Made by a program: the position numbers and the translations under genes. Below are positions 1 to 5,182 of a stretch of DNA of 5,769 nucleotides, in pieces. Position 1 is the stretch's first letter, and the number at the start of each line of letters is the position of its first letter. A model generated the notes under the pieces. It saw only the letters and a list, made by a program, of their open reading frames with translations, was not told the DNA's origin and made no database searches. The DNA comes from Candidatus Zipacnadia bacterium (lineage in GTDB: Bacteria > Armatimonadota > UBA5377 > JALGUK01). The DNA lies in contig JALGUK010000295.1 in the NCBI GenBank assembly GCA_029820875.1, positions 1 through 5,769 of the forward strand, read 5' to 3'.

Positions 1-834
1 CGGGAAGTGCCCGCTTATTGGATGCTCCAGGGCGTGCATAAGCCCTCCGCCGGTGTTTGAGAGGGCGATTCCGGCACACAGGCTCGCCCAAGACATATTT
101 ACGCGGGCTTCCTCGTCGGCGAGGTCTTTCGCCAGGCGCCTGAGGCTCCGGGGGATAAGCCTCCCGGCGGTGTCGGCGAACATCTCCGAAACCGGCTGAG
201 TGCGCGTTGCGAGAAATGACTCAATCGCATGGGCGAGGGCATCCATGCCCGTTGCGATGGTCAGGTCCGCAGGCGCGCCGAATGTCAACTCCGGGTCAAC
301 GAGGGCGACCTTCGGGAACATATGGGGATCGCGGAAGCCGATTTTCTCGTGCGTTTCGGGGTTGCTGATAACCGCGACAGATGTCGCCTCCGAGCCGGTG
401 CCCGCCGTCGAGGGCACACCGATAAACGGAAGCGTCGCATCCGTGACCGGAGGCTTCTCGCCGTTGCCCATCGCGTATTCCCAGATAGGCCGTTCGTGCG
501 TGGCCGCAACTGCGGCTGCCTTTGCCGCGTCCATGGCGCTTCCGCCTCCGAGGCCGATGATGACATCGCAGGCCTCTGCGGCGGCCCGTCTGCCTATCTC
601 GTCAACGACGACACAAGTCGGGTTGGGCGAGACGCCCTCGTAGAAAACAACCTCCATCCCGGCTGCCTTGAGGCTGCTGGTCGCTCGAACCAGAAACCCG
701 GACTGCCGCATGGACTGGCTGCCGGTCACAACCATCGCACGCCGCCCGAGCGGCCTCGTCAGCTCTCCGAGCCGCTCAAGCTCGCCACGCCCGAACACAA
801 TCTTGGTTGGGAAATAAAAGGTAAAGTTCCGCAC
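1..834 (-). CDS. Iron-containing alcohol dehydrogenase (N-terminal 278 residues, runs off left edge)
   Basis: Group III (Fe-type) alcohol dehydrogenase, a family of NAD(P)-dependent cytoplasmic enzymes that interconvert alcohols and aldehydes using a bound Fe2+ or Zn2+. My reverse-strand translation is open from GTG at 834 to the window edge. Residues 1-18 hold the family start FYFPTKIVFGRG. The nucleotide-binding loop GGGSAMDAAK is at 96-105 and PSTAGTGSE at 141-149. Metal ligands are Asp198 and His202 in GMDALAHAIE and His267 in MHALEHPISGH. The fourth ligand, in the usual PHG motif around residue 281, lies just outside the window. The family is usually about 380-400 residues, so roughly 100 C-terminal residues are missing. 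The GTG start follows GGAGGT by 8 nt, and the conserved N-terminus leaves little room for another start. It lies 98 bp downstream of the antiporter stop, same strand, probably the same transcript. Family call is firm; the substrate cannot be read from the sequence. Confidence 0.93.
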   Translation of the reverse strand, partial: MRNFTFYFPTKIVFGRGELERLGELTRPLGRRAMVVTGSQSMRQSGFLVRATSSLKAAGMEVVFYEGVSPNPTCVVVDEIGRRAAAEACDVIIGLGGGSAMDAAKAAAVAATHERPIWEYAMGNGEKPPVTDATLPFIGVPSTAGTGSEATSVAVISNPETHEKIGFRDPHMFPKVALVDPELTFGAPADLTIATGMDALAHAIESFLATRTQPVSEMFADTAGRLIPRSLRRLAKDLADEEARVNMSWASLCAGIALSNTGGGLMHALEHPISGHFP

Positions 835-842
835 AGCTTCCT

Positions 843-848
843 ACCTCC
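843..848 (-). promoter_or_regulatory. Ribosome binding site for the Fe-ADH GTG start
   Basis: GGAGGT on the minus strand with an 8-nt spacer to GTG at 834. This near-consensus Shine-Dalgarno decides the non-ATG start. I see no convincing promoter or terminator in the rest of the 835-932 gap. Confidence 0.75.
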
Positions 849-932
849 GTATGCCTGATGGAACAGAAGATACTCCTGTGCATCTCGAACGCGCCAGTGT
901 GTGGCCTGGGACATAGCAAATGCCGTCCATGA

Positions 933-2141
933 CTATTCCGCTACGGCCTCATCGGGTATCGGCTCCGGCTTCTCCCTGGGCCAGAGGACCTTAAGCAGCG
1001 GTGGGGCAATCAGGGTGGTCACAATGGACATCTCGACCGCCACGGAGAAGATTTTCGGCTCGACGATGCCCATCATCAACCCGACATTGGCAACGATAAG
1101 ACCGACCTCCCCCCGGGGCGACATCCCTATCCCGATCAGCGAGGCGGACCTCGCGCCGAACTTGAGCGCCGCCAATCCGCAGCCGATAAGCTTGCCCAGA
1201 ACGGCCAGGACGATGATTACAAGCCCCAGCAGCAGCAATGACGGCTCAGTGAATGCGTCGAAGTTTACCTGCGTCCCCATCTGCACAAAGAACAGGGGCA
1301 CGAGCAGGTCATACAGCGAATGTACCTGCCGGTGCAGTTCGTGCTCTTCGTTGACCTCGGCGAACATCATGCCCGCCAGGAACGCTCCGACTATCGCGGC
1401 AAGGCCGATGCTCTGAGCGAGCGCCGCAAGACCGAGACACACCGTAAGACCGACTATCAGGGGTGACCGTTCCAGCGGGATGCGTATCAGCCAGCGGCGC
1501 CACCGATTCACGAGCCAGGGCCCGAAGGACGCGAAAACCCCGACGAAAGCGACTGCAGCGACGACAACAAGCACGATGTGCCCGGCGCTCAGACTGCCGC
1601 CGGCCAACCCGGAGACAATAGACAGAACCAGCAGGCCCAGCACATCGTCAATGACCGCCGCCGCAATGATGGTGCGCGCCTCCAGGCTCTTGAGAACGCC
1701 CATCTCCGTGAGCACGCGGGCAGTGACGCCGACACTGGTCGCCACCATCGCGGCGCCCATGAACGCCGCCTCCATGTGGTTGTATCCAAAGTGCCACATC
1801 ACCGCCAGCCCCGCACCGAACGGGAGGATGACTCCCCCGACCGCCACGAAGAACGAAACCAGTCCGACCCGCCGGATGGCCTCCAGCTTCGTTTCAAGAC
1901 CCACATAGAAAAGCAGGACGATGGCACCCAGTTCGGCCACAAAGGACCGGATTGCGGTAATCGTCTCTGCCCCGTGGCCATCCCCGGTCATTTTCAGAAG
2001 GATGGCGCCTATTGCGATACCACCCATCAACTCCCCGATGACAATCGGCTGCCGAAGGCGGGCGGCCAGTATACCGAATAGGCGTGCAGCCACGTACATG
2101 ATGAAAATCTGGACCAATACGTTTCCTGTGACACCGTGCAT
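933..2141 (-). CDS. CPA2-family cation:proton antiporter (NapA/GerN-like, no regulatory tail)
   Basis: Integral inner-membrane antiporter that most likely exchanges Na+ (or K+) for H+. From ATG at 2141 it has 402 residues and 11-13 hydrophobic segments, for example 7-26, 33-49, 67-83, 93-119, 125-144, 157-181, 188-211, 226-260, 302-326, 334-359 and 363-387. Asp165-Asp166 in AAVIDDVLGLL is the ion-binding pair of electrogenic CPA2 members. Lys317 and the PRGEVGL motif (342-348) match conserved functional positions of the family. The protein ends about 15 residues after the last membrane helix, so it lacks the Kef-type RCK/TrkA_N domain. GTG at 2153 is possible in frame (406 residues), but it overlaps the GAGGTG Shine-Dalgarno that sits 9 nt before ATG 2141, so I prefer the ATG. 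The stop is TAG at 933-935. It follows the CBS gene by 57 bp. Ion specificity is inferred from the Asp-Asp motif only. Confidence 0.93.
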   Translation of the reverse strand: MHGVTGNVLVQIFIMYVAARLFGILAARLRQPIVIGELMGGIAIGAILLKMTGDGHGAETITAIRSFVAELGAIVLLFYVGLETKLEAIRRVGLVSFFVAVGGVILPFGAGLAVMWHFGYNHMEAAFMGAAMVATSVGVTARVLTEMGVLKSLEARTIIAAAVIDDVLGLLVLSIVSGLAGGSLSAGHIVLVVVAAVAFVGVFASFGPWLVNRWRRWLIRIPLERSPLIVGLTVCLGLAALAQSIGLAAIVGAFLAGMMFAEVNEEHELHRQVHSLYDLLVPLFFVQMGTQVNFDAFTEPSLLLLGLVIIVLAVLGKLIGCGLAALKFGARSASLIGIGMSPRGEVGLIVANVGLMMGIVEPKIFSVAVEMSIVTTLIAPPLLKVLWPREKPEPIPDEAVAE

Positions 2142-2150
2142 GTGCAAAGA

Positions 2151-2156
2151 CACCTC
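2151..2156 (-). promoter_or_regulatory. Ribosome binding site for the antiporter
   Basis: GAGGTG on the minus strand, 9 nt before ATG 2141. It overlaps the alternative in-frame GTG at 2153, which itself has no good Shine-Dalgarno upstream. This favours the ATG start. Confidence 0.6.
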
Positions 2157-2159
2157 AAC

Positions 2160-2192
2160 GGCGGCCCCACTTAGCCGTCTTCAAGGGCCGCC
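2160..2192 (-). promoter_or_regulatory. Intercistronic GC hairpin between CBS and antiporter genes
   Basis: GGCGGCCC at 2160-2167 and GGGCCGCC at 2185-2192 are perfect reverse complements, giving an 8-bp all-GC stem with a 17-nt loop. On the minus-strand transcript it begins 6 nt after the CBS stop codon and ends 3 nt before the antiporter Shine-Dalgarno. No U-run follows, so it is not a classical intrinsic terminator. It could stabilise mRNA ends or tune expression of the antiporter relative to the CBS protein. The inverted repeat is seen directly; the role is inference. Confidence 0.5.
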
Positions 2193-2198
2193 CATAGA

Positions 2199-2663
2199 CT
2201 AATCGCCGGCCTCATCACGTAGCAGAGTCGGATAAATGACTCTATCCAAAGCTTGGGAGCGGGTGACAACGCCGACGAGCTTACCGTCGGATTCCACGAA
2301 AAGCTCCTCGATGCCCTCGTCCGCAATCAGGGCGAGCGCAGCGACAAGGCTCGTATTATGGGGGACGCTGTGGGCGGGGACCATCACATCCCGCACGCGC
2401 ATACTTGCCGCTTCCTCGAGACGCTTGTAATACGGCTCGAAATTCTCCGGCAGCACGGAGAGGCTTTCGGTCAGAAAGGCATACTCGGGCAGTGCGAACC
2501 GCAGAAGTTGCTGGTCGCCGAATTCGCCGACCAGCCTTCCCTTTTTGTCGGTCACAGGCAGACTCGAGTAGCGTGCATGTTGAAGAATCCGCGCAGCGCT
2601 CCGCACTGTGATATCCTCGGCGACGGTAACCACTTCCCTGTCCATTATACGAGTGACGCTCAT
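2199..2663 (-). CDS. Two-CBS-domain protein, likely regulator of the adjacent antiporter
   Basis: Small soluble protein of 154 residues made almost entirely of a tandem CBS pair, a fold that commonly binds adenine nucleotides and regulates a partner. CBS1 is about residues 1-58 ([12 protein letters not shown] at the start, [14 protein letters not shown] near the end). CBS2 is about 88-148 ([12 protein letters not shown], then [20 protein letters not shown]). Residues 60-87 form a charged linker with [13 protein letters not shown], predicted helical. There is no signal peptide, membrane segment or DNA-binding domain. ATG 2663 has GGAGGAG 8 nt upstream (2672-2678), an excellent start. The stop is TAG at 2199-2201. 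It is first in the minus-strand block, 57 bp before the antiporter, behind a promoter at 2715-2742. The domain call is firm. A role in sensing nucleotide or energy state for the antiporter is inferred from position and from the antiporter having no regulatory domain of its own. Confidence 0.9.
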   Translation of the reverse strand: MSVTRIMDREVVTVAEDITVRSAARILQHARYSSLPVTDKKGRLVGEFGDQQLLRFALPEYAFLTESLSVLPENFEPYYKRLEEAASMRVRDVMVPAHSVPHNTSLVAALALIADEGIEELFVESDGKLVGVVTRSQALDRVIYPTLLRDEAGD

Positions 2664-2714
2664 CTTAGCAGCTCCTCCGCCAAAATTGAACCCGCGGACA
2701 ACTCACGAGCGCTC

Positions 2715-2742
2715 ATTATAGCACATGGCAGGCAAAACACAA
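2715..2742 (-). promoter_or_regulatory. Sigma70-type extended -10 promoter for the CBS-antiporter block
   Basis: On the minus strand, 2720-2715 reads TATAAT, a perfect -10, preceded by TGC so that TGnTATAAT forms an extended -10. TTGTGT at 2742-2737 is a weak -35 (3 of 6) with a 16-nt spacer. Transcription should start near 2708, giving a leader of about 45 nt to ATG 2663. The 8-bp palindrome GAGCGCTC (2707-2714) lies directly at the expected start site and could be an operator, though so short a palindrome may be chance. Confidence 0.65.
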
Positions 2743-2753
2743 CTAAAGATAAC

Positions 2754-2794
2754 GCCTTGCCGCGCCGCCGCCGAAGGGCAACAAGGCCCGGGCC
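2754..2794. repeat. Inverted repeats in the divergent intergenic region, left cluster
   Basis: GCCTTG (2754-2759) and CAAGGC (2782-2787) are exact inverted repeats. An alternative register pairs TTGCC (2757-2761) with GGCAA (2777-2781). GGCCCGGGCC (2785-2794) is a perfect 10-bp palindrome overlapping the right arm. The region is very GC-rich, so some of this symmetry may be chance. It lies upstream of both divergent genes and has no U-run that would mark a terminator. Confidence 0.35.
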
Positions 2795-2819
2795 GGGAAT
2801 AGAAACTAAACTGCAACAT

Positions 2820-2853
2820 TTGACCAAACGGGCGCGTTTGTATGCACGCGTGC
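2820..2853 (+). promoter_or_regulatory. Two tandem palindromes upstream of the lipoyl-ketoreductase gene
   Basis: CAAACG (2825-2830) and CGTTTG (2835-2840) form a perfect 6-bp inverted repeat around GGCG. GCACGCGTGC (2844-2853) is a perfect 10-bp palindrome ending two bases before the Shine-Dalgarno. TTGACC at 2820-2825 resembles a -35, but TATGCA at 2841-2846 is only 15 nt away and is a poor -10, so I do not call a firm promoter. The pair could be an operator or leader hairpins for the plus-strand block. Confidence 0.4.
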
Positions 2854-2855
2854 TT

Positions 2856-2861
2856 GAGGAG
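2856..2861 (+). promoter_or_regulatory. Ribosome binding site for the lipoyl-ketoreductase fusion
   Basis: GAGGAG with a 9-nt spacer to GTG 2871. This start puts the first residues (M)[16 protein letters not shown] exactly where lipoyl domains of 2-oxoacid dehydrogenase E2 proteins begin. Upstream in-frame codons run into intergenic and antisense sequence. Confidence 0.6.
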
Positions 2862-2870
2862 TGGACGGAA

Positions 2871-4043
2871 GTGGCCACCGAAATTACTATGCTGCAGCTT
2901 TCGGAGAATATGGAGGAGGGGACTGTCGGTCATTGGCATAAGGCCGAGGGCGACACCGTCCAGGAGGGCGACCTGCTGGTCGAAATCGTCACGGAGAAGG
3001 CGACATTCGAGCTGGAGGCGGAATCATCGGGGATTCTGCGCCGCATTTACGCTCCCGAAAAGAGCGTGGTGCCGGTCGGCTACGTTCTCGCCGTTATCGG
3101 GGATGCTGATGAGGACATTCCCGACGCTTCGGCGCCCAGGCGCGTCCGTGCAACGCCCGCCGCACGCCGCGCGGCGAAGGAAGCGGGAGTCGAAATCGCC
3201 CAGGTCGCAGCGCGCAAAGGCCGGGGCGTAGTCACCGAGGCCGACGTCGCAGCGTTTGTCGCAGAGCAAGCATCACAGGGGCGGCCGGAGGAGATGACAA
3301 TGGCGATGGCGGGGCAGGTCGCAATCGTCACAGGAGGCTCGCGCGGCATCGGGCGGGCCATTGCGCTCGCGCTGGCGGACAGCGGCTGCGACATCGTCAT
3401 AAACTACCTTCATAACGCCGAAGCTGCAGCCCTCGCTTGCGAACAGATTACCGAAAAGAACCAGCGGGCAATCACCGTTCAGGCCGATGTCCGCGACGCC
3501 GACCAGGTCAAGGCGTTGGTGACCCGGGCCACCGAGGAGCTGGGAGCAGTCAACATTCTGGTGAACAATGCGGGGGTATTGCGCGACAATTACCTGAGGT
3601 TCATGCGTGCCGAGGAATGGGACGAGGTCCTCGACACCAGCCTAAGAGGCGCATTCCACTGCATCAAGGCCGTGGTACCCATCATGGTCAAGCAGGGAGG
3701 CGGCAAGATCGTCAATATCTCGTCTGACGCAGGCTTGATGGGCGATGTGGCCCGTGCCAACTATTCGGCCGCCAAGGCCGGTATAGTCGGGCTGACGAAG
3801 GCCGCCGCGCGGGAATTGGCCGCGCAAGGAATCACGGTCAACGCCGTCGCGCCCGGAATTATCGAAACCGACATGATTGCCGACATGCCCGAAAACCGGC
3901 GTGAACAGATGTTGCAGATGATTCCCCTCCGCCGGTTCGGCCACCCGGAGGATGTCGCCCGGATGGTGGCGTTCCTGTGCTCGCCCGCCGCAGACTATAT
4001 CACCGGGCAAGTGTTCGTGGTGGACGGGGGTCTCAACATCTGA
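2871..4043 (+). CDS. Lipoyl domain - E3-binding domain - FabG-type ketoreductase fusion
   Basis: One uninterrupted frame of 390 residues joining three modules. Residues 1-77 are a lipoyl domain with modifiable Lys43 in [11 protein letters not shown]. Residues 93-131 resemble the E3/E1-binding domain of E2 proteins ([18 protein letters not shown]), but the usual GTGxxGRI loop reads ARKGRGVV. Residues 148-390 are a classical short-chain dehydrogenase close to 3-oxoacyl-ACP reductase, with TGGSRGIG (154-161), NNAG (232-235), Ser285, Tyr298 and Lys302 (YSAAK), and APGIIETDM (327-335). The catalytic-tetrad Asn of FabG is Ser257 here. The positions of E. coli FabG Arg129 and Arg172, which bind ACP, are Gly276 and Gln319. 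The E2 acyltransferase domain that normally follows these modules is absent. The KS gene starts 37 bp downstream. The role is inferred to be NADPH-linked ketoreduction for the KS pair, with an unexplained lipoyl arm. Alternative: two adjacent genes merged by a lost stop or a sequencing indel between 3262 and 3293. Confidence 0.85.
   Translation: MATEITMLQLSENMEEGTVGHWHKAEGDTVQEGDLLVEIVTEKATFELEAESSGILRRIYAPEKSVVPVGYVLAVIGDADEDIPDASAPRRVRATPAARRAAKEAGVEIAQVAARKGRGVVTEADVAAFVAEQASQGRPEEMTMAMAGQVAIVTGGSRGIGRAIALALADSGCDIVINYLHNAEAAALACEQITEKNQRAITVQADVRDADQVKALVTRATEELGAVNILVNNAGVLRDNYLRFMRAEEWDEVLDTSLRGAFHCIKAVVPIMVKQGGGKIVNISSDAGLMGDVARANYSAAKAGIVGLTKAAARELAAQGITVNAVAPGIIETDMIADMPENRREQMLQMIPLRRFGHPEDVARMVAFLCSPAADYITGQVFVVDGGLNI
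3287..3302 (+). promoter_or_regulatory. Internal Shine-Dalgarno and ATG at the ketoreductase boundary
   Basis: GGAGGAG at 3287-3293 lies 6 nt before an in-frame ATG at 3300-3302, which begins [13 protein letters not shown], a normal N-terminus for a free FabG-like protein (248 codons including the stop). A second ATG at 3294 overlaps a +1-frame TGA as ATGA. This could produce a stand-alone ketoreductase alongside the fusion. It could also be the relic of an ordinary gene junction. Confidence 0.5.
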
Positions 4044-4080
4044 TGCTCAATAAACCGCTACTGTGGAGAGGTAGTACTCC

Positions 4081-4386
4081 ATGCGCCGTGTCGTGGTTAC
4101 CGGAGTAGGTGCTGTATGCTGTCTCGGGACGGACGTGCCGACCTTCTGGCGGCGCCTGATTGCGGGAGAAAGCGGCATTTCACCCATCGAGCGCTTCGAC
4201 CCGACCGGTCTGCGCAACGAGAAGGCCGGCGAGGTAAAAAGTTGGAATTTCGCTAACTTGATGCCCGACGGACCTCAGGACGCGGACCTTGCCACCCAGT
4301 ACGCTCTTGTCCTCCTGGGAAGATTTCGTCTGCACCTCCCGCGGCGGGGAAAAAGGGCTTTTGTGGCGCGAATTCGGCTTCCATGA
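4081..4386 (+). CDS. 5' fragment of the broken ketosynthase
   Basis: As it stands this frame would make a 101-residue peptide. Residues 1-77 match the ketosynthase N-terminus: RRVVVTGVGAVCCLG (2-16), FWRRLIAGESGISPIERFD (22-40), AGEVKSW (49-55) and ATQYALV (71-77). Residues 78-101 are arginine-rich and unlike any ketosynthase, as expected after a frame change. The TGA stop is at 4384-4386. The start context TGGAG(4064-4068)/CTCCA(4077-4081) can form a small hairpin placing the Shine-Dalgarno in its loop and the ATG in its stem. The fragment holds no catalytic residue. Confidence 0.6.
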   Translation: MRRVVVTGVGAVCCLGTDVPTFWRRLIAGESGISPIERFDPTGLRNEKAGEVKSWNFANLMPDGPQDADLATQYALVLLGRFRLHLPRRGKRAFVARIRLP

Positions 4387-5179
4387 GGCCGCACACCACG
4401 TCTGCAACCATTATGCCCTGCGCGGCCCGCGGTCCGTGCTCTCACTTTCGTGCGCCTCCAGCGTCGCCGCAATCGGCCAGGCAAGCGACATTATCCGCCT
4501 CGGCCGCGCGGAAGTGATGATTGCGGGAGGCCATGACTCACTGAGCATCTCGTCGCTGGCGGGACTTTCGGCCTTGCGGACCATCACGCCCGATGAGATC
4601 CGCCCGTTCGACGCACGACGCAACGGCACGATATTCGGCGAGGGCGCGGCTATGCTCGTGCTCGAGGATTACGAGCACGCAAGCAGGCGCGGGGCGAACA
4701 TCTATGCCGAGGTTCTTGGCTACGGACTCAACAACAACGCCTATCACCTCACCGCGCCGGATAAGGGCGGCGCCGGCATGGCTGCGGTCCTGCAAGCGGC
4801 CTTCCGGGATGCCCATGTCGCCCCCGATTCCGTTGATTATATCAACGCCCACGGGACGGGCACACACCACCATGACCCGGCCGAGACGCAGGCCATCAAG
4901 TCGGTACTCAGCGAGCATGCATACGCCATTCCGGTCAGCTCCATCAAGGCGGCTACCTCGCATATCATGGGCGGCGCGGGGAGCCTCGAGGTAATTGCGA
5001 CCCTTCTTGCGATGCGCGATGGGGTCGTCCCACCGACTCTAAACTACGGCGAGCCGGACCCCGAGTGTGATCTGGACTATGTGCCCAACACCGCCCGCGA
5101 ACATGCAGTCCACATGGCGATTTCAATCTCCGCGGGAATCGGGGGAAGCAACACCGCGGTGATTGTTAAAAAGGTCTGA
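4289..5179 (+). CDS. 3' fragment of the broken ketosynthase, with the catalytic residues
   Basis: Open from TTG at 4289, which has no Shine-Dalgarno and is unlikely to be a real start; homology begins near 4307. Numbered from that TTG, the nucleophile is Cys55 (SCASS, codon 4451), with His188 in NAHGTGT (codon 4850), Lys220 (SSIKAATSH) and His225 (codon 4961) completing the active site. Other family blocks are EVMIAGG (75-81), RPFDARRNGTIFGEGAAMLVLE (105-126), LNYGEPDPECDLDYVPN (251-267) and the C-terminal ISAGIGGSNTAVIVKK. The TGA stop at 5177-5179 is 3 nt before the next gene. This was an elongating, not decarboxylating, ketosynthase. Confidence 0.7.
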   Translation: MPPSTLLSSWEDFVCTSRGGEKGLLWREFGFHEAAHHVCNHYALRGPRSVLSLSCASSVAAIGQASDIIRLGRAEVMIAGGHDSLSISSLAGLSALRTITPDEIRPFDARRNGTIFGEGAAMLVLEDYEHASRRGANIYAEVLGYGLNNNAYHLTAPDKGGAGMAAVLQAAFRDAHVAPDSVDYINAHGTGTHHHDPAETQAIKSVLSEHAYAIPVSSIKAATSHIMGGAGSLEVIATLLAMRDGVVPPTLNYGEPDPECDLDYVPNTAREHAVHMAISISAGIGGSNTAVIVKKV

Positions 5180-5182
5180 ACC

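Larger units (their letters stand above)
4081..5179 (+). pseudogene. Beta-ketoacyl synthase (FabF/KS-alpha type) broken by deletion plus frameshift
   Basis: Condensing enzyme of the thiolase fold that would elongate an acyl chain by decarboxylative Claisen condensation. The N-terminal third reads in the frame of ATG 4081 and the remainder in the +1 frame. The homology crosses over near 4307-4316, where TQYALV in the first frame meets SSWEDF in the second. Splicing the two gives about 367 residues, against roughly 400-415 for intact homologues. The missing piece corresponds to the helix and strand after QYAL that carry the GxxxGT-like segment. So about 30-40 codons plus a frame change are lost, consistent with a single deletion of 3n+2 bases. 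The rest of the gene is undamaged, with all three catalytic residues. That suggests a very recent deletion or an assembly or sequencing error rather than old decay. As written it cannot make a functional ketosynthase. ATG 4081 has AGAGGT 8 nt upstream. Confidence 0.75.

Noticed and set aside
200..858. Two long plus-strand open frames (147 and 209 codons) opposite the alcohol dehydrogenase.
   Set aside because: They are antisense to a gene with clear family motifs, and their translations are low-complexity Arg/Ala/Ser-rich shadows typical of GC-rich DNA.
2160..2192. GC hairpin as a rho-independent terminator after the CBS gene.
   Set aside because: There is no U-run on either strand, and the antiporter Shine-Dalgarno follows 3 nt later, so termination there would be counterproductive.
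901..2202. Several plus-strand open frames of 93-171 codons opposite the antiporter.
   Set aside because: They are shadows of the transmembrane gene, with no plausible domains and no consistent ribosome binding sites.
2820..2846. TTGACC...TATGCA as a sigma70 promoter for the plus-strand block.
   Set aside because: The spacer is only 15 nt and the -10 is poor. The predicted start would leave almost no leader before the Shine-Dalgarno. Kept only as a note.
2253..2870. In-frame upstream extension of the lipoyl-ketoreductase frame that would give a 596-residue protein.
   Set aside because: The extra part runs antisense through the CBS gene and across the intergenic region with a promoter and palindromes. 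Its translation has no family resemblance, and the lipoyl domain starts naturally at GTG 2871 behind a Shine-Dalgarno.
2871..3100. Biotinyl rather than lipoyl domain.
   Set aside because: The modifiable lysine is in TEKAT, the lipoyl-type context; biotin domains carry MKM at that position.
4346..4357. Slippery-looking run of G4, A5 and G3 as a possible programmed -1 frameshift joining the two ketosynthase frames.
   Set aside because: The second frame is +1 relative to the first, so a -1 slip gives the wrong frame. Homology in the second frame already starts upstream near 4307, and 30-40 residues are missing, which frameshifting cannot explain.
4538..4963. Minus-strand open frame of 141 codons inside the ketosynthase.
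   Set aside because: It lies antisense to the conserved catalytic part of the ketosynthase, and its translation shows no recognisable fold.
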